64,000 bases of DNA from Longimicrobium sp. (GTDB lineage Bacteria > Gemmatimonadota > Gemmatimonadetes > Longimicrobiales > Longimicrobiaceae), in contig DASUYB010000113.1 in the NCBI GenBank assembly GCA_036377595.1, positions 1 through 64,000 on the forward strand. The letters run 5' to 3'. A program made the position numbers and the translations under genes. The notes under the pieces were generated by a model. That model saw only the letters and a list, made by a program, of their open reading frames with translations, ran no database searches and had not been told where the DNA came from. Position 1 is the stretch's first letter. Every line of letters begins with the position of its first letter. Below are positions 53,754 through 62,510 of the stretch, one piece after another.

Positions 53754-54366
53754 GGCGGATGGCCTGGAGGATGATCTCGAGCGACTCCACGTCGGGGAGC
53801 AGCAGGAACTGTCCCTGCACCACCTCGTCGCCCTCCATCACGAACTCGGTCTGGATGCAGAACACGAAGTCGCGCTCGTGGCCGAAGTTGGTGTACGCCG
53901 TGGTCAGCACCGCGCCGCACAGGTCGATCACCAGCGACGGCACGGACGGGAGGAGCATCAGCCCCATGAAGTCCGACAGCGCGTTCATGTAGGCGGCGGA
54001 GAGGATGTTCCCCGCCTCCTTGATGGCGCTCTGCTCCAGCTCGCCGAACACGTGGGCGCTGCCGGGCTGGCGGTGCAGGAGGATCTCCGCCAGCCGCATC
54101 GCCGAGTTGCGCGGGAAGATCAGGAGCGTGCGCCCGGTCAGGTCGCCCAGCATGTGCATCAGCACCGCGGCCACGACCTCTTCCGGGTTGCCCATGATGT
54201 CGGGCACGTCCTCCAGCGCGGTGACCTGCAGGCGCGGAACGTTGATCATGATCCGCGTGTTGGTCATCTGCGACAGCGCCGTGGCGGCGTGCCCCGCCCC
54301 CATGTTGCTGACTTCGCGGAGGGCGTCGATCTGGATGGCCCCCAGGTCCCGCAGGTCGAGCGTCAT
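53746..54366 (-). CDS. cheC: CheC-family CheY-P phosphatase
   Basis: 206 residues. Both CheC half-sites are seen: IDALREVSNMGAGHAATALS and AIKEAGNILSAAYMNALSDF with the following PSVP. It dephosphorylates CheY-P and, with CheD, forms a feedback loop. ATG 54366 fits the family start; an earlier in-frame ATG at 54417 would add 17 residues without a ribosome site. Confidence 0.92.
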   Translation of the reverse strand: MTLDLRDLGAIQIDALREVSNMGAGHAATALSQMTNTRIMINVPRLQVTALEDVPDIMGNPEEVVAAVLMHMLGDLTGRTLLIFPRNSAMRLAEILLHRQPGSAHVFGELEQSAIKEAGNILSAAYMNALSDFMGLMLLPSVPSLVIDLCGAVLTTAYTNFGHERDFVFCIQTEFVMEGDEVVQGQFLLLPDVESLEIILQAIRLA

Positions 54367-54683
54367 ACCGGCGTTCGCCTCGTGTGCGTGTGTCGGTCCC
54401 GCGTTGTGATCCTGCATTGTCGGCGATCAGGTACAGCTAACTGCTCAAGGACAAAACTGCAACGGCGTTATTGCCCTCTCCCTGGCGCTTCGCGCCTGTC
54501 CCTCCCCCCAAACCGACCGGGGGAGGGACGAAGGCTCGCTTTGCTCGCGGCGACTTCGATCGGGCGGCCACACCGATGTGTATCCTTCGCCCGGATGCCG
54601 CGCCCGCAGTCCGCGAAGCGGACTTCGTGCCCTTGTTGCCGTGAATTCATTCGCCCGGCCATCCCCGGCGCGACGTCTCGCTC
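54367..54683. other. Intergenic region with degraded repeat A
   Basis: 317 bases between cheA and cheC without a gene. Bases 54603-54660 resemble repeat A (AGTCCGCGAAGCGGACT and TTGTTGC). Confidence 0.55.
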
Positions 54684-56633
54684 CTACGCGTTCACCGCGG
54701 CGGCCAGCACGCTGCCGGCGTCGAGGATCAGCGCGGGGCGGCCATCGGAGAGGATGGTGGCGCCGGAGAACAGGCGCAGCGTGTCGGCGGTGGCGTCGAA
54801 CTGCTTCACCACGATCTCCTGCTGCCCCATCAGCGCGTCCACCTCCAGCCCGATCCGCTGCTCGCCCACCTCCAGGATCACCGCGTGCCGCTTGGCGCCC
54901 TCGGGCGGCGTTCCGTTCGCGTGCAGGATCTGGCGCAGGCCCAGGAGCGGGATCACCTCGTCGCGCAGGAAGGCCACCTTCTTCCCCTTCACCGTGCCGA
55001 TCTCGTCCGCCAGGAGATGCACCGTCTCGCCGACGTGGGTGAGGGGGAGCGCGTAGGTCTCGCCGCTCTGCTGGACGAGGAGCGCGCGGACGATGGCCAG
55101 CGTCTGCGGCAGCTGCAGCGTCATGGCGGTGCCACGGCCGGGCTCGCTGAAGATCTCCAGCATCCCGCCCAGCGCGCGCACGCGCGTGGCCACCACGTCC
55201 AGCCCCACGCCGCGCCCGGAGACGTCCGTCACCGTCTCCGCCGTGGAAAAGCCGGGGCGGGTGAGCAGCCGGTGCACCTCCTCGTCCGGGAGCGTGGCCG
55301 CGTCGTCGCGCGAGACCAGGCCGGCCTGCACCGCCTTGGCGATCACGCGTTCGCGCTGGATGCCGCGGCCGTCGTCTTCCACGCGGATGATGATGCGGCT
55401 GCGCTCGCGCATCGCGGCGAGGCGGAGCGTGCCCGTCTCGGGCTTGCCGTGTGCGCGTCGCTCGGCCGGCGCCTCGATCCCGTGGTCGAGCGAGTTGCGG
55501 AGGAGGTGGACCAGCGGGTCGCCGATCTCGTCGAGCATCGAGCGGTCGAGCTCGATCTCCTTCCCCTCGATCACGAAGTCGACCTTCTTCCCCAGCGAGC
55601 GCGCGGCGTCGCGCACCAGGCGGGGGAAGCGGTCGAACACCTGGCTCACCGGGGCGAGCCGGGCGCGCATGATCTCGTCCTGCAGCTCGCCGATCAGCCG
55701 GCTGGCCTGGTCCACCGTCTCCGCCAGCTCCGGCGTCTCGTAGTCCACCAGGCGCCGCAGCCGGTCGCGGGCGATCACCAGCTCGCCCACCTGGTTCATC
55801 AGCGCGTCCAGGCGGCGCAGGTCCACGCGGATGTGCCGCGCGCGCCCCGCCGCACCCGCCGCGGTCCGTCCCTCGTCCGCCGCCTCGGCCGACGGCCCCT
55901 CCACCGCCTCGCCCGCGCGGTGCGAGGCCACGTCGACGTCGCCGATCTCGCCGATGGCCAGCAGCGCGCCCTGCACCTCGAGCGCCGGCGTCTCTGTGCG
56001 CAGGACGAAGCGCAGCGTGCCGTTGAACTCGGGCTCGTTGAGCGCGGCCTCGCTGGGCTCCAGCCCGCTGACCTCGCCCAGCTCGCGGGCACGCTTGAGC
56101 GCCATGAACGCGCGCACGCCGGGAAGGAGGGCTTCCTTCGCCACCTGCACGCGGACGGAGAGCGCACCCTCCTCGACCTCCGCCGCATCGTCGTCCTCGC
56201 GCGCGGGGGCGGGCTCGAGCTCGATCTGCGGGGCGAAGATGTCGAAGGTGACGTCGTCGCCCGCGGCCGCGCGCAGGCGGGTGAGCAGCGCGCCGATGCG
56301 CGGCTCGTCGCCGCTTTCCTCCACCGCCAGCTCGATGGCCCGCTCCAGCGCGTCGCACGCTGCGAAGAGCAGGTCGATCGTTTCCGGCGTGGCCTGCGCG
56401 CGTCCGTGCCGGATGCGGTCGAGCAGGTTCTCCATCTCGTGGGAGAGGTCCGCCACCGGGCGGTAGCCCATGGTGGCGCTCATCCCCTTGATGGTGTGGA
56501 CGGCGCGGAACACCCCCTCCACCACCTGCTTCGAGCCCGGGTCCGATTCCAGGGACAGGAGCAGGTGGTTGATCGTCGAGACGTGCTCGCGCGACTCGGA
56601 GAGGAAGAGCTCCCCGTACTGCGAGAGTTCCAT
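54684..56633 (-). CDS. cheA: Chemotaxis histidine kinase CheA
   Basis: 649 residues. Hpt domain with phospho-His46 (FRAVHTIKGMSATMGY), an acidic P2-like linker, the dimerisation domain (RRLDALMNQVGELVIARDRL), HATPase (HLLRNSLDHGIEAPAERR, VEDDGRGI, GRGVGLDVV) and a C-terminal CheW-like domain. Compact, with no receiver domain. It feeds CheY (56796) and CheB. Confidence 0.97.
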   Translation of the reverse strand: MELSQYGELFLSESREHVSTINHLLLSLESDPGSKQVVEGVFRAVHTIKGMSATMGYRPVADLSHEMENLLDRIRHGRAQATPETIDLLFAACDALERAIELAVEESGDEPRIGALLTRLRAAAGDDVTFDIFAPQIELEPAPAREDDDAAEVEEGALSVRVQVAKEALLPGVRAFMALKRARELGEVSGLEPSEAALNEPEFNGTLRFVLRTETPALEVQGALLAIGEIGDVDVASHRAGEAVEGPSAEAADEGRTAAGAAGRARHIRVDLRRLDALMNQVGELVIARDRLRRLVDYETPELAETVDQASRLIGELQDEIMRARLAPVSQVFDRFPRLVRDAARSLGKKVDFVIEGKEIELDRSMLDEIGDPLVHLLRNSLDHGIEAPAERRAHGKPETGTLRLAAMRERSRIIIRVEDDGRGIQRERVIAKAVQAGLVSRDDAATLPDEEVHRLLTRPGFSTAETVTDVSGRGVGLDVVATRVRALGGMLEIFSEPGRGTAMTLQLPQTLAIVRALLVQQSGETYALPLTHVGETVHLLADEIGTVKGKKVAFLRDEVIPLLGLRQILHANGTPPEGAKRHAVILEVGEQRIGLEVDALMGQQEIVVKQFDATADTLRLFSGATILSDGRPALILDAGSVLAAAVNA

Positions 56634-56640
56634 TCGGGAG

Positions 56641-56672
56641 GTGCGAAGGTGCGAGAGTGCGAGGGTGCGAAA
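56641..56672 (-). repeat. Octad array, GTGCGAAG/GTGCGAGA
   Basis: Four 8-bp units just upstream of cheA, in inverted orientation to 56759-56790; the two could form a stem of about 30 bp in the cheY-cheA transcript. Confidence 0.75.
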
Positions 56673-56758
56673 GGTGACTGCGAGCGTGGCAGGCGGGCCG
56701 ACGAGGTGCTCCGGGCGTCTGCTCGGCGGGACGGCGTCAGTCGGCGCCCGTCACCCCT

Positions 56759-56790
56759 TTCGCACTATCGCACCTTCGCACTCTCGCACT
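56759..56790 (+). repeat. Octad array, TTCGCACT type
   Basis: Four 8-bp units, complementary to the array at 56641-56672, adjoining the end of cheY. Confidence 0.75.
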
Positions 56791-56795
56791 GCGGT

Positions 56796-57158
56796 TCATC
56801 CCAGGACGCGCTGCACCGCCTCCAGCACCCGGCTGGGCTGGAACGGCTTCACCACGAAGTCGCGCGCGCCGGCCTGGATGGCCTCGATCACCAGGGCCTG
56901 CTGCCCCATGGCGCTGCACATCAGGATCTTGGCGGTGCTGTCCTCCTTGATGATCTCGCGAACGGCGTCGATCCCGCCCATGTCCGGCATCACGATGTCC
57001 ATGGTGACCAGGTCCGGCCTGAACTGGCGGTACTTCTCCACCGCCTGCACGCCGGTCTCGGCCTCGGCCACGATCTGGAAGCCCGCCTGGGTGAGGATGT
57101 CGCCGATCATGGTGCGCATGAAGATGGCGTCATCGCAGATCAACACGGTCTGACTCAT
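56796..57158 (-). CDS. cheY: CheY-type response regulator
   Basis: 120 residues, a lone receiver domain: acidic pocket CDD (8-10), phospho-Asp54 in VTMDIVMPD, Ser/Ala in MCSAMGQ, and Lys in FVVKPFQ. It carries the CheA signal to the motor or pilus output. GGAGG is placed for ATG 57158 rather than the TTG one codon before. Confidence 0.95.
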   Translation of the reverse strand: MSQTVLICDDAIFMRTMIGDILTQAGFQIVAEAETGVQAVEKYRQFRPDLVTMDIVMPDMGGIDAVREIIKEDSTAKILMCSAMGQQALVIEAIQAGARDFVVKPFQPSRVLEAVQRVLG

Positions 57159-57210
57159 CAAGCCTCCGTCTCTCTCGTCGCGTGGGGTCAGGGTGGTTCG
57201 CCGGAGCGCC

Positions 57211-57708
57211 CTAGGCCAGGATGGGTTCGAAGATCTCGTCGGGCTCGACGGCGACGAAGATCTCGTCGTCGACCTCGCCCACGCCGCGCAGGTACGCGCG
57301 GTCGATGCGCAGCGAGCGCAGGACGTCGGCGCTGTCGGCCAGCGAGCCGGGGTCCACCGCCACGATCCGCGCCACCTCTTCCACCGCCAGGCCCACGAGC
57401 TTCGCGTGGTGCTCCACGATCACGATGCTGTGCTCGGGGATGCGCGAGGCGGGAGGAAGGCCCAGGCGGGCGCCCAGGTCCACCACGGTCACGATGCGGC
57501 CGCGGAGGTTGATCAGCCCGCACACGTGGCCGCCGCTGCCGGGAAGCGGCGTGTACGGCCGCGCGGGGATGATCTCGCGGATCCGGCCGATGGGCACCGC
57601 GAAACGGTGCTCGCCCACCACGAAGAGCACCATCCGCTCGGGCTCGGCCGCCTCGTCTTCGAGCGCCGCGGACCCGGCGGGAACGTCTTCGGTGTCGGTG
57701 GGAAGCAT
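57211..57708 (-). CDS. cheW: CheW adaptor (copy 3), first gene of the cluster
   Basis: 165 residues with the CheW fold: MVLFVVGEHRFAVPIGRIRE, VCGLINLRGRIVTVVDLGAR, IVIVEHHAKLVGLAVEEV. Acidic N-terminal 24 residues. Its upstream region holds the TACTACGTAAGG repeats, so it probably heads the cluster transcript. Confidence 0.93.
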   Translation of the reverse strand: MLPTDTEDVPAGSAALEDEAAEPERMVLFVVGEHRFAVPIGRIREIIPARPYTPLPGSGGHVCGLINLRGRIVTVVDLGARLGLPPASRIPEHSIVIVEHHAKLVGLAVEEVARIVAVDPGSLADSADVLRSLRIDRAYLRGVGEVDDEIFVAVEPDEIFEPILA

Positions 57709-57901
57709 CGCCGGCCTGAAGGGGAGCCCGCTGGTCTGGATGTGAGCGGACCAACATAGCGGGCGCCCAGTACACGGTCAAGAAACCGCGGCCGCCGTGT
57801 CAGTTGCGCTCCCGGGGTCGCATCTGCTCGCACGGATGTGCAGGCGGCGGACCGACTTGCATCCCCCGGAGGAGCAGGAAGCGCGTGGGCTGGAGATATC
57901 G

Positions 57902-58006
57902 TACAACATAAGGGTGAGAGTTCCGTCATTTTCGACGATAACGTACTACGTAAGGCGCAGAATTGAAGATTTTTTACTACGTAAGGAGAAAACGTACTAC
58001 GTAAGG
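57902..58006 (-). promoter_or_regulatory. Iterated 12-bp element upstream of the chemosensory cluster
   Basis: CCTTACGTAGTA (minus strand) occurs exactly at 57944-57955, 57975-57986 and 57995-58006, with a two-mismatch copy at 57902-57913. Spacings are 42, 31 and 20 bases. The stretch is AT-rich. The last copy covers the stop codon of the rluD-like gene. It looks like a multi-site operator for a transcription factor. Confidence 0.6.
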
Positions 58007-58983
58007 CTTATCCCGCTCGTCTCCCGCGCCCAGGCGGCGGCGGCGGCGAGGTCGGGGGGAAGCGGGGCCTCGAAGCGCAGCTCCTCGCGCGTCCTCGGGT
58101 GGCGGAAGCGCAGCTCGGCGGCGTGGAGGAACTGGCGGGGGACGCGCCTGGCGAACGCCTGCGCCCAGCCGCGCTCGGGGCCGCTGACGCCTTTCGCCCG
58201 CCCGGGCGCGTAGGTCGCGTCGCCGACGACGGGGTGGCCGAGATGGAGGAGGTGGACGCGGATCTGGTGCGTGCGGCCCGTCTCCAGCTCCGCGCGCAGC
58301 AGGTCCGCCGCGCGCCAGCGCTCCAGCCGGCGGAAGTGCGTGCGCGCCGGCCGCCCGCCGGGGACGATCCCCATCTTCTTGCGGTCCGTGGGATGGCGGC
58401 CGATCGGCGCGTCCACGCTCGCCGTCTCCTGCGGGAGATGGCCCCAGCAGGCGGTCAGATACGCGCGCTTGACCTCCCGCAGCTTCAGGTCGTGCGAGAG
58501 GACGCGGTGCGCCTCGTCGTTCTTGGCGACGAGGAGGAGGCCCGAGGTGTCCTTGTCCAGCCGGTGCACGATCCCCGGGCGCAGCACGCCGCCGATCCCC
58601 GACAGGTCGCCGATCTCGTGCAGCAGCGCGTTGACCAGCGTGCCGCTGCGGTGGCCGGCGGCGGGATGCACCACGAGCCCCGCGGGCTTGTCGATCACCG
58701 CGAGGTCGGCGTCCTGCCAGACGATTCTCAGGGGGATGGCCTCCGGCGCGACGTCCGAAGGCTCGGGGGCGGGGATGGAGACGGCGAGCCGGTCGCCGGG
58801 CGCGACCGGGTCCTTCTTGCGGACCGGCGCGCCGTTGAGGGTGACGCGCCCGTCCTCGATCCACTGCGCCGCGCGGCTGCGGGACACGTCGAGCCGCGCG
58901 GCCAGCCACGCGTCCAGCCGGCCGCCGGCGTCGTCGCCGGCGACCAGCTCCGTCACCCCGTCAGTCGGCGGGCTCGGCGACAT
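57997..58983 (-). CDS. rluD: RluA/RluD-family rRNA pseudouridine synthase
   Basis: 328 residues. S4 RNA-binding domain (RLDAWLAARLDVSRSRAAQW), then the synthase with catalytic Asp in IVHRLDKDTSGLLLVAK and ELETGRTHQIRVHLLHLGHP. The family places pseudouridines in 23S rRNA; exact sites cannot be told. Its start overlaps the end of lspA by 23 bases, the usual lspA-rluD order. Confidence 0.93.
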   Translation of the reverse strand: MSPSPPTDGVTELVAGDDAGGRLDAWLAARLDVSRSRAAQWIEDGRVTLNGAPVRKKDPVAPGDRLAVSIPAPEPSDVAPEAIPLRIVWQDADLAVIDKPAGLVVHPAAGHRSGTLVNALLHEIGDLSGIGGVLRPGIVHRLDKDTSGLLLVAKNDEAHRVLSHDLKLREVKRAYLTACWGHLPQETASVDAPIGRHPTDRKKMGIVPGGRPARTHFRRLERWRAADLLRAELETGRTHQIRVHLLHLGHPVVGDATYAPGRAKGVSGPERGWAQAFARRVPRQFLHAAELRFRHPRTREELRFEAPLPPDLAAAAAWARETSGISLT

Positions 58984-59530
58984 CCAGCTCCTGCTCGATC
59001 TTCTGCTCCTCGCGCCAGAGCGAGAACGCGAGCAGCAGCGCGCCGACCGTCACCGCGATGTCGGCCACGTTGAACACCGGCCAGCGCACCTCGCCCACGC
59101 CGAAGTCCAGGAAGTCCACCACGCCGCGCGAACTGCGCACCCGGTCGATCACGTTCCCGATCGCCCCGCCGGTGACGCTGGCGATGGCCACGAGCCGCAG
59201 CTTGTCGCGCCAGGGGGTGCCGCGGAACATGAACCAGAGGACGACCACGGCGACCGCCGCCAGCGCCATGAACACCCAGCGCGACGCCTCGCCCAGGTGC
59301 AGCCCGAACGCCGCGCCGGTGTTGTAGATGAAGGTCAGGCGGAAGAAGTCGCCGCCCACCTCCACCGGCGTGTAGGGGCGCAGCTGGCGCAGGACGATGG
59401 CCTTGGTCACCTGGTCCAGCAGGATCACCCCGCCCACGGTGGCGGTGTACAGCACGATCTTGCGGCGCGCCTCGTCCGCCGGGGTGGTTGCCGCCGCGGC
59501 CGGGGTCTGCGTCATCACGGTATCGGTCAT
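58961..59530 (-). CDS. lspA: Lipoprotein signal peptidase II
   Basis: 189 residues. Four membrane segments; catalytic Asp in GGAIGNVIDRV and FNVADIAVTVG; FIYNTGAAFGLHLG is typical. It cleaves lipoprotein signal peptides after lipidation, and is needed for the many lipoproteins in this window. A 25-residue hydrophilic N-terminal extension precedes TM1. Confidence 0.96.
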   Translation of the reverse strand: MTDTVMTQTPAAAATTPADEARRKIVLYTATVGGVILLDQVTKAIVLRQLRPYTPVEVGGDFFRLTFIYNTGAAFGLHLGEASRWVFMALAAVAVVVLWFMFRGTPWRDKLRLVAIASVTGGAIGNVIDRVRSSRGVVDFLDFGVGEVRWPVFNVADIAVTVGALLLAFSLWREEQKIEQELDVAEPAD

Positions 59531-59973
59531 CCGTTCATGCTTCGGTTCACGCGCACGCGGCGCGATGAAAGTCGGTCAGCGGGTCGCGCTTCGTACCCTG
59601 CGGGGCGCCCCGGCGGTCCTTCGCCCCTCCGCACCTTCCGGACCCGGACAGGGTGATCGGATAGGACGATGGTTGGCCGTGCCGGATGCCGAATATAACA
59701 GCGGCGGCAACCTGCCGCGCCAGAAGCTTCCGCCGCGTACAATTCTGGTGCCCCGCGCCCGTCTCCGAACCATTCCGGTGCACGCATCAGGCGCATCAGA
59801 ACGCGGCGAATCTCGCTAAACACCTGAATTTACGCGGGTCTCCCGTTCGTCGGGGTCGTGGCGCGCGGCGTGCTGCGATTTCGGTCGCTTCCGCTCGAAC
59901 GGTCCCCTGACCACCGCAGTCTCTTCTCTCCCACCCACGGCCGGGCTGCCCGGCCACAACGGAGGTATCCCCC
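59531..59973. other. Divergent intergenic region
   Basis: 443 bases between divergent lspA and the protease gene. No gene or known repeat seen; an AATATAA run near 59691 may belong to a promoter. Confidence 0.4.
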
Positions 59974-60804
59974 ATGCGGCTGACCAACGGTCTGGCGGTT
60001 GCGGCTGCGCTCTGCGCCCTGGCCGCCTGCGGCGAGTCCGCCACCGAGCCCCTGCGCGCGCCGCAGGCGCCGCGCGGCATCACCAACGGCACGCCCACCG
60101 GCTCCAGCTTCGGCAACGTGGGCGCGCTGATGGTGGACTTCGACGGCAACGGGAAGATCGAGGGGCTGGACCAGGATTGCACCGGCAGCCTCATCTCCCC
60201 CACGGTGTTCCTGACGGCGGCGCACTGCGTGGAGTTTCTCCCCGCGGGCTACCCGGTGTACGTTACGTTCGATGCCACGCTGATGCCGGCGCCCAAGCAC
60301 GTGATCGCCGCCACGGGGTGGACGTACGATCCGCAGTACGGGCACGACCAGGGCGACCTGCACGACTTGGCGGTGGTCTTCCTCCCCAAGCGTGCGACCA
60401 CGGGGATGACGCCGCTCAAGCTGCCGCCGGCCGGGTACCTGGACCAGCTGCAGGCGCAGGGCGGGCTGACGGACGCCACGTTCATCAACGTGGGCTACGG
60501 CATCTCCGCGAACTCGAGGGGAATGCCGAGCTTCGGCTACGACGGCGTGCGGAAGTACTCGTTCTCGGAGTTCATGGGGCTGCAGCCGGCGTGGCTGGGG
60601 CTGCTGCAGAACTCCAACGCCACCGGCCAGGGCGGCGACTGCTACGGCGACTCGGGCGGCCCCAAGTTCCTGGACGGCCACCTGGACATGGTCGTGGCCA
60701 CCGTCACCACCGGCGACCAGTACTGCCGCGCGACGAGCTGGGACTACCGCCTAGACACGCCGAACGCGCGCGCGTTCCTCGGCCAGTTCGTGGCGCTGCC
60801 GTAA
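59974..60804 (+). CDS. Trypsin-like serine protease lipoprotein
   Basis: 276 residues. A lipobox signal peptide (LCALAAC), then an S1 fold: LISPTVFLTAAHCVEF (His), LHDLAVVFLP (Asp) and GGDCYGDSGGPKFL (Ser). The Cys pairs fit S1 disulfides. Ribosome site GGAGG. Predicted exported and membrane-anchored, with broad or unknown substrate. Confidence 0.93.
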   Translation: MRLTNGLAVAAALCALAACGESATEPLRAPQAPRGITNGTPTGSSFGNVGALMVDFDGNGKIEGLDQDCTGSLISPTVFLTAAHCVEFLPAGYPVYVTFDATLMPAPKHVIAATGWTYDPQYGHDQGDLHDLAVVFLPKRATTGMTPLKLPPAGYLDQLQAQGGLTDATFINVGYGISANSRGMPSFGYDGVRKYSFSEFMGLQPAWLGLLQNSNATGQGGDCYGDSGGPKFLDGHLDMVVATVTTGDQYCRATSWDYRLDTPNARAFLGQFVALP

Positions 60805-60880
60805 TTCGGATCGACAGATACGAACGCGAGGGCGGGGGTGCGAATCCCCGCCCTCGCTCGTTCCTCGAATTTTCTTGTTG

Positions 60881-60953
60881 TCTCACGCAGAATCAGCAGG
60901 GTTAGCAGTCGAACAGCTGCTGTTACTGCTAACCCTGCTGACTCTGCGTGAGA
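60881..60953. repeat. 73-bp near-perfect palindrome between convergent genes
   Basis: 29-base arms beginning TCTCACGCAG match at 28 positions around a 15-base centre that is itself palindromic (AACAGCTGCTGTT). The arm is shared with 12349-12378. It ends 29 bases before the minus-strand gene stop and may end both transcripts. Confidence 0.8.
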
Positions 60954-60982
60954 AAATGCGGTTGCGGAGTCAGCCCCCGCAC

Positions 60983-61762
60983 TTACAGCCGCTTCCCGCT
61001 GCGATCGACGACGGCGGCAGGAGGTGATGCGTCGTCGTCGACGGCGTCGAGGATCATGATCTTCTGCCAGATCTTGTTGGACAGGCTGGAGGCCAGCGTC
61101 TCGATGTCGTTCACCGCGTCGAGCACCACGTGGTCGTTCAGGTACTGCACGTGGAGCGCGGCCAGCTTGCTGCTCAGCGACAGCAGCTCCGAGCAGTAGT
61201 CCAGGTACCGCGCCAGCTCGAACCGCGAGAGCGTGCGCAGCGGGCTGCTGGCCGTGTCGTAGCGGCCGGAGAGCACGTACTGCGGGTCCTTGGTCAGCTG
61301 GTGCATGTCCACGATGTGCACGATGCTGCGCAGCCGGTGCAGCGCGCGCAGCGCCCGCGCCCGCTTGACCCGGGTTTCGACGGAGACGAGGAACCAGAGC
61401 GAGAGGGAGAAGAACACCAGGACGTTCACCGCCGCGTCGCCCCCCTGCAGCAGCTCGGAGACGTTGCCCACGTCCAGCGACACCCGCAGCGCCAGCGACG
61501 CCAGCCACAGCGTCGCCAGGACGAGCATCACGACGGCCACGACGGCGGCGATGCGCAGCGGCCAGATGGGGCGGCGGAGCGCGACGACGATGCGGCTCGT
61601 CTCGCCGGCCACGCGGCGGAGCTCGGCGCTCACGCGGCTGAGCCCCGAGTCCGGGAAGCGCTCGGCGATGCGCTGCTGCAGCCGCTCCACCGTCTGGATG
61701 ATGAGGCCGGCCTCCAGCTCGCTGTAGCTGGCGGGCCCCGGCCGCGAGGGATCGGTGCTCAT
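60983..61762 (-). CDS. Two-TM membrane protein with cytoplasmic helical domain
   Basis: 259 residues. Soluble N-terminus (about 60 residues), two hydrophobic segments (near 70-92 and 112-128), then a long helical domain (RALHRLRSIVHIVDMHQLTK, ELLSLSSKLAALHVQYLNDH). Reminiscent of small bacterial proteins of unknown function. ATGA overlap with the GNAT gene. Confidence 0.78.
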   Translation of the reverse strand: MSTDPSRPGPASYSELEAGLIIQTVERLQQRIAERFPDSGLSRVSAELRRVAGETSRIVVALRRPIWPLRIAAVVAVVMLVLATLWLASLALRVSLDVGNVSELLQGGDAAVNVLVFFSLSLWFLVSVETRVKRARALRALHRLRSIVHIVDMHQLTKDPQYVLSGRYDTASSPLRTLSRFELARYLDYCSELLSLSSKLAALHVQYLNDHVVLDAVNDIETLASSLSNKIWQKIMILDAVDDDASPPAAVVDRSGKRL

Positions 61763-62505
61763 GGGGAGATGGTGGATGCGTCGCGACGCGGCCGCACGGC
61801 CAGGCTGCGCGCGTACGGCTCGAACCCCAGCCGCGCGGCGACGGCGATGGACGGCGCGTTGGATTCCAGCGTGCGGTACTGGGGGACGAGCCCGCGCTCC
61901 AGCGCCTCCGCCGCGATCCGGCTCACCGCCGCCGCGCCGTGGCCGCGCCCGCGGTGGGCGGGATGGGTGACGACGGAGAGGTGCGCGACCGCGCCGCCCC
62001 ACACCTCGTACCCCGCCAGCGCGGCGATCTCGTCGCCCGCGAACGCGCCGGCGCACGGATGCTCGCGGACGTCCGACCCGCCGTGCTCCCACTCCGTCGC
62101 GGTGCACGCGACCCGGAGCCGTTCGATCGCGGGCGCATCGTCGAGGGTGAGCATGCGGACGGATGGCGAGGGAGGCTGCGGGCGGAAGGTGCCGCGGTCG
62201 GCGTAGCGGATCGTGGCCGGGCCGATCACCCGCTCCATCTCTCCCTCCAGCGCCGCCACGAGCGCGGCGGGATCATCGAACGCGGAGGCGATCGCCGCGG
62301 CGATGCGGGCGCGGGACGATGCGGAGAGGGCGGAGGAGACCGTGGCGACGGGCGCGGCGGCGCCGAAGAGCATCGCATGGACGCCGCGGGAGCCGTCGCC
62401 GCGCGGGAGGACCGCCGGCGCCGGCGGACGCAGGGCGGCGGGCTCGACCCCGAGCTCGCCGGCCCAGAACTCGTCGACGGCGCGGACGGTCTCCGGCGCC
62501 AGCAT
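61759..62505 (-). CDS. GNAT-family N-acetyltransferase
   Basis: 248 residues. The C-terminal GNAT domain has the acetyl-CoA loop VVTHPAHRGRGHGAAAVSRI and LESNAPSIAVAARLGFEPYA; the N-terminal half is an unrelated helical region. Substrate unknown. Confidence 0.9.
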   Translation of the reverse strand: MLAPETVRAVDEFWAGELGVEPAALRPPAPAVLPRGDGSRGVHAMLFGAAAPVATVSSALSASSRARIAAAIASAFDDPAALVAALEGEMERVIGPATIRYADRGTFRPQPPSPSVRMLTLDDAPAIERLRVACTATEWEHGGSDVREHPCAGAFAGDEIAALAGYEVWGGAVAHLSVVTHPAHRGRGHGAAAVSRIAAEALERGLVPQYRTLESNAPSIAVAARLGFEPYARSLAVRPRRDASTISP

Positions 62506-62510
62506 GGAGG

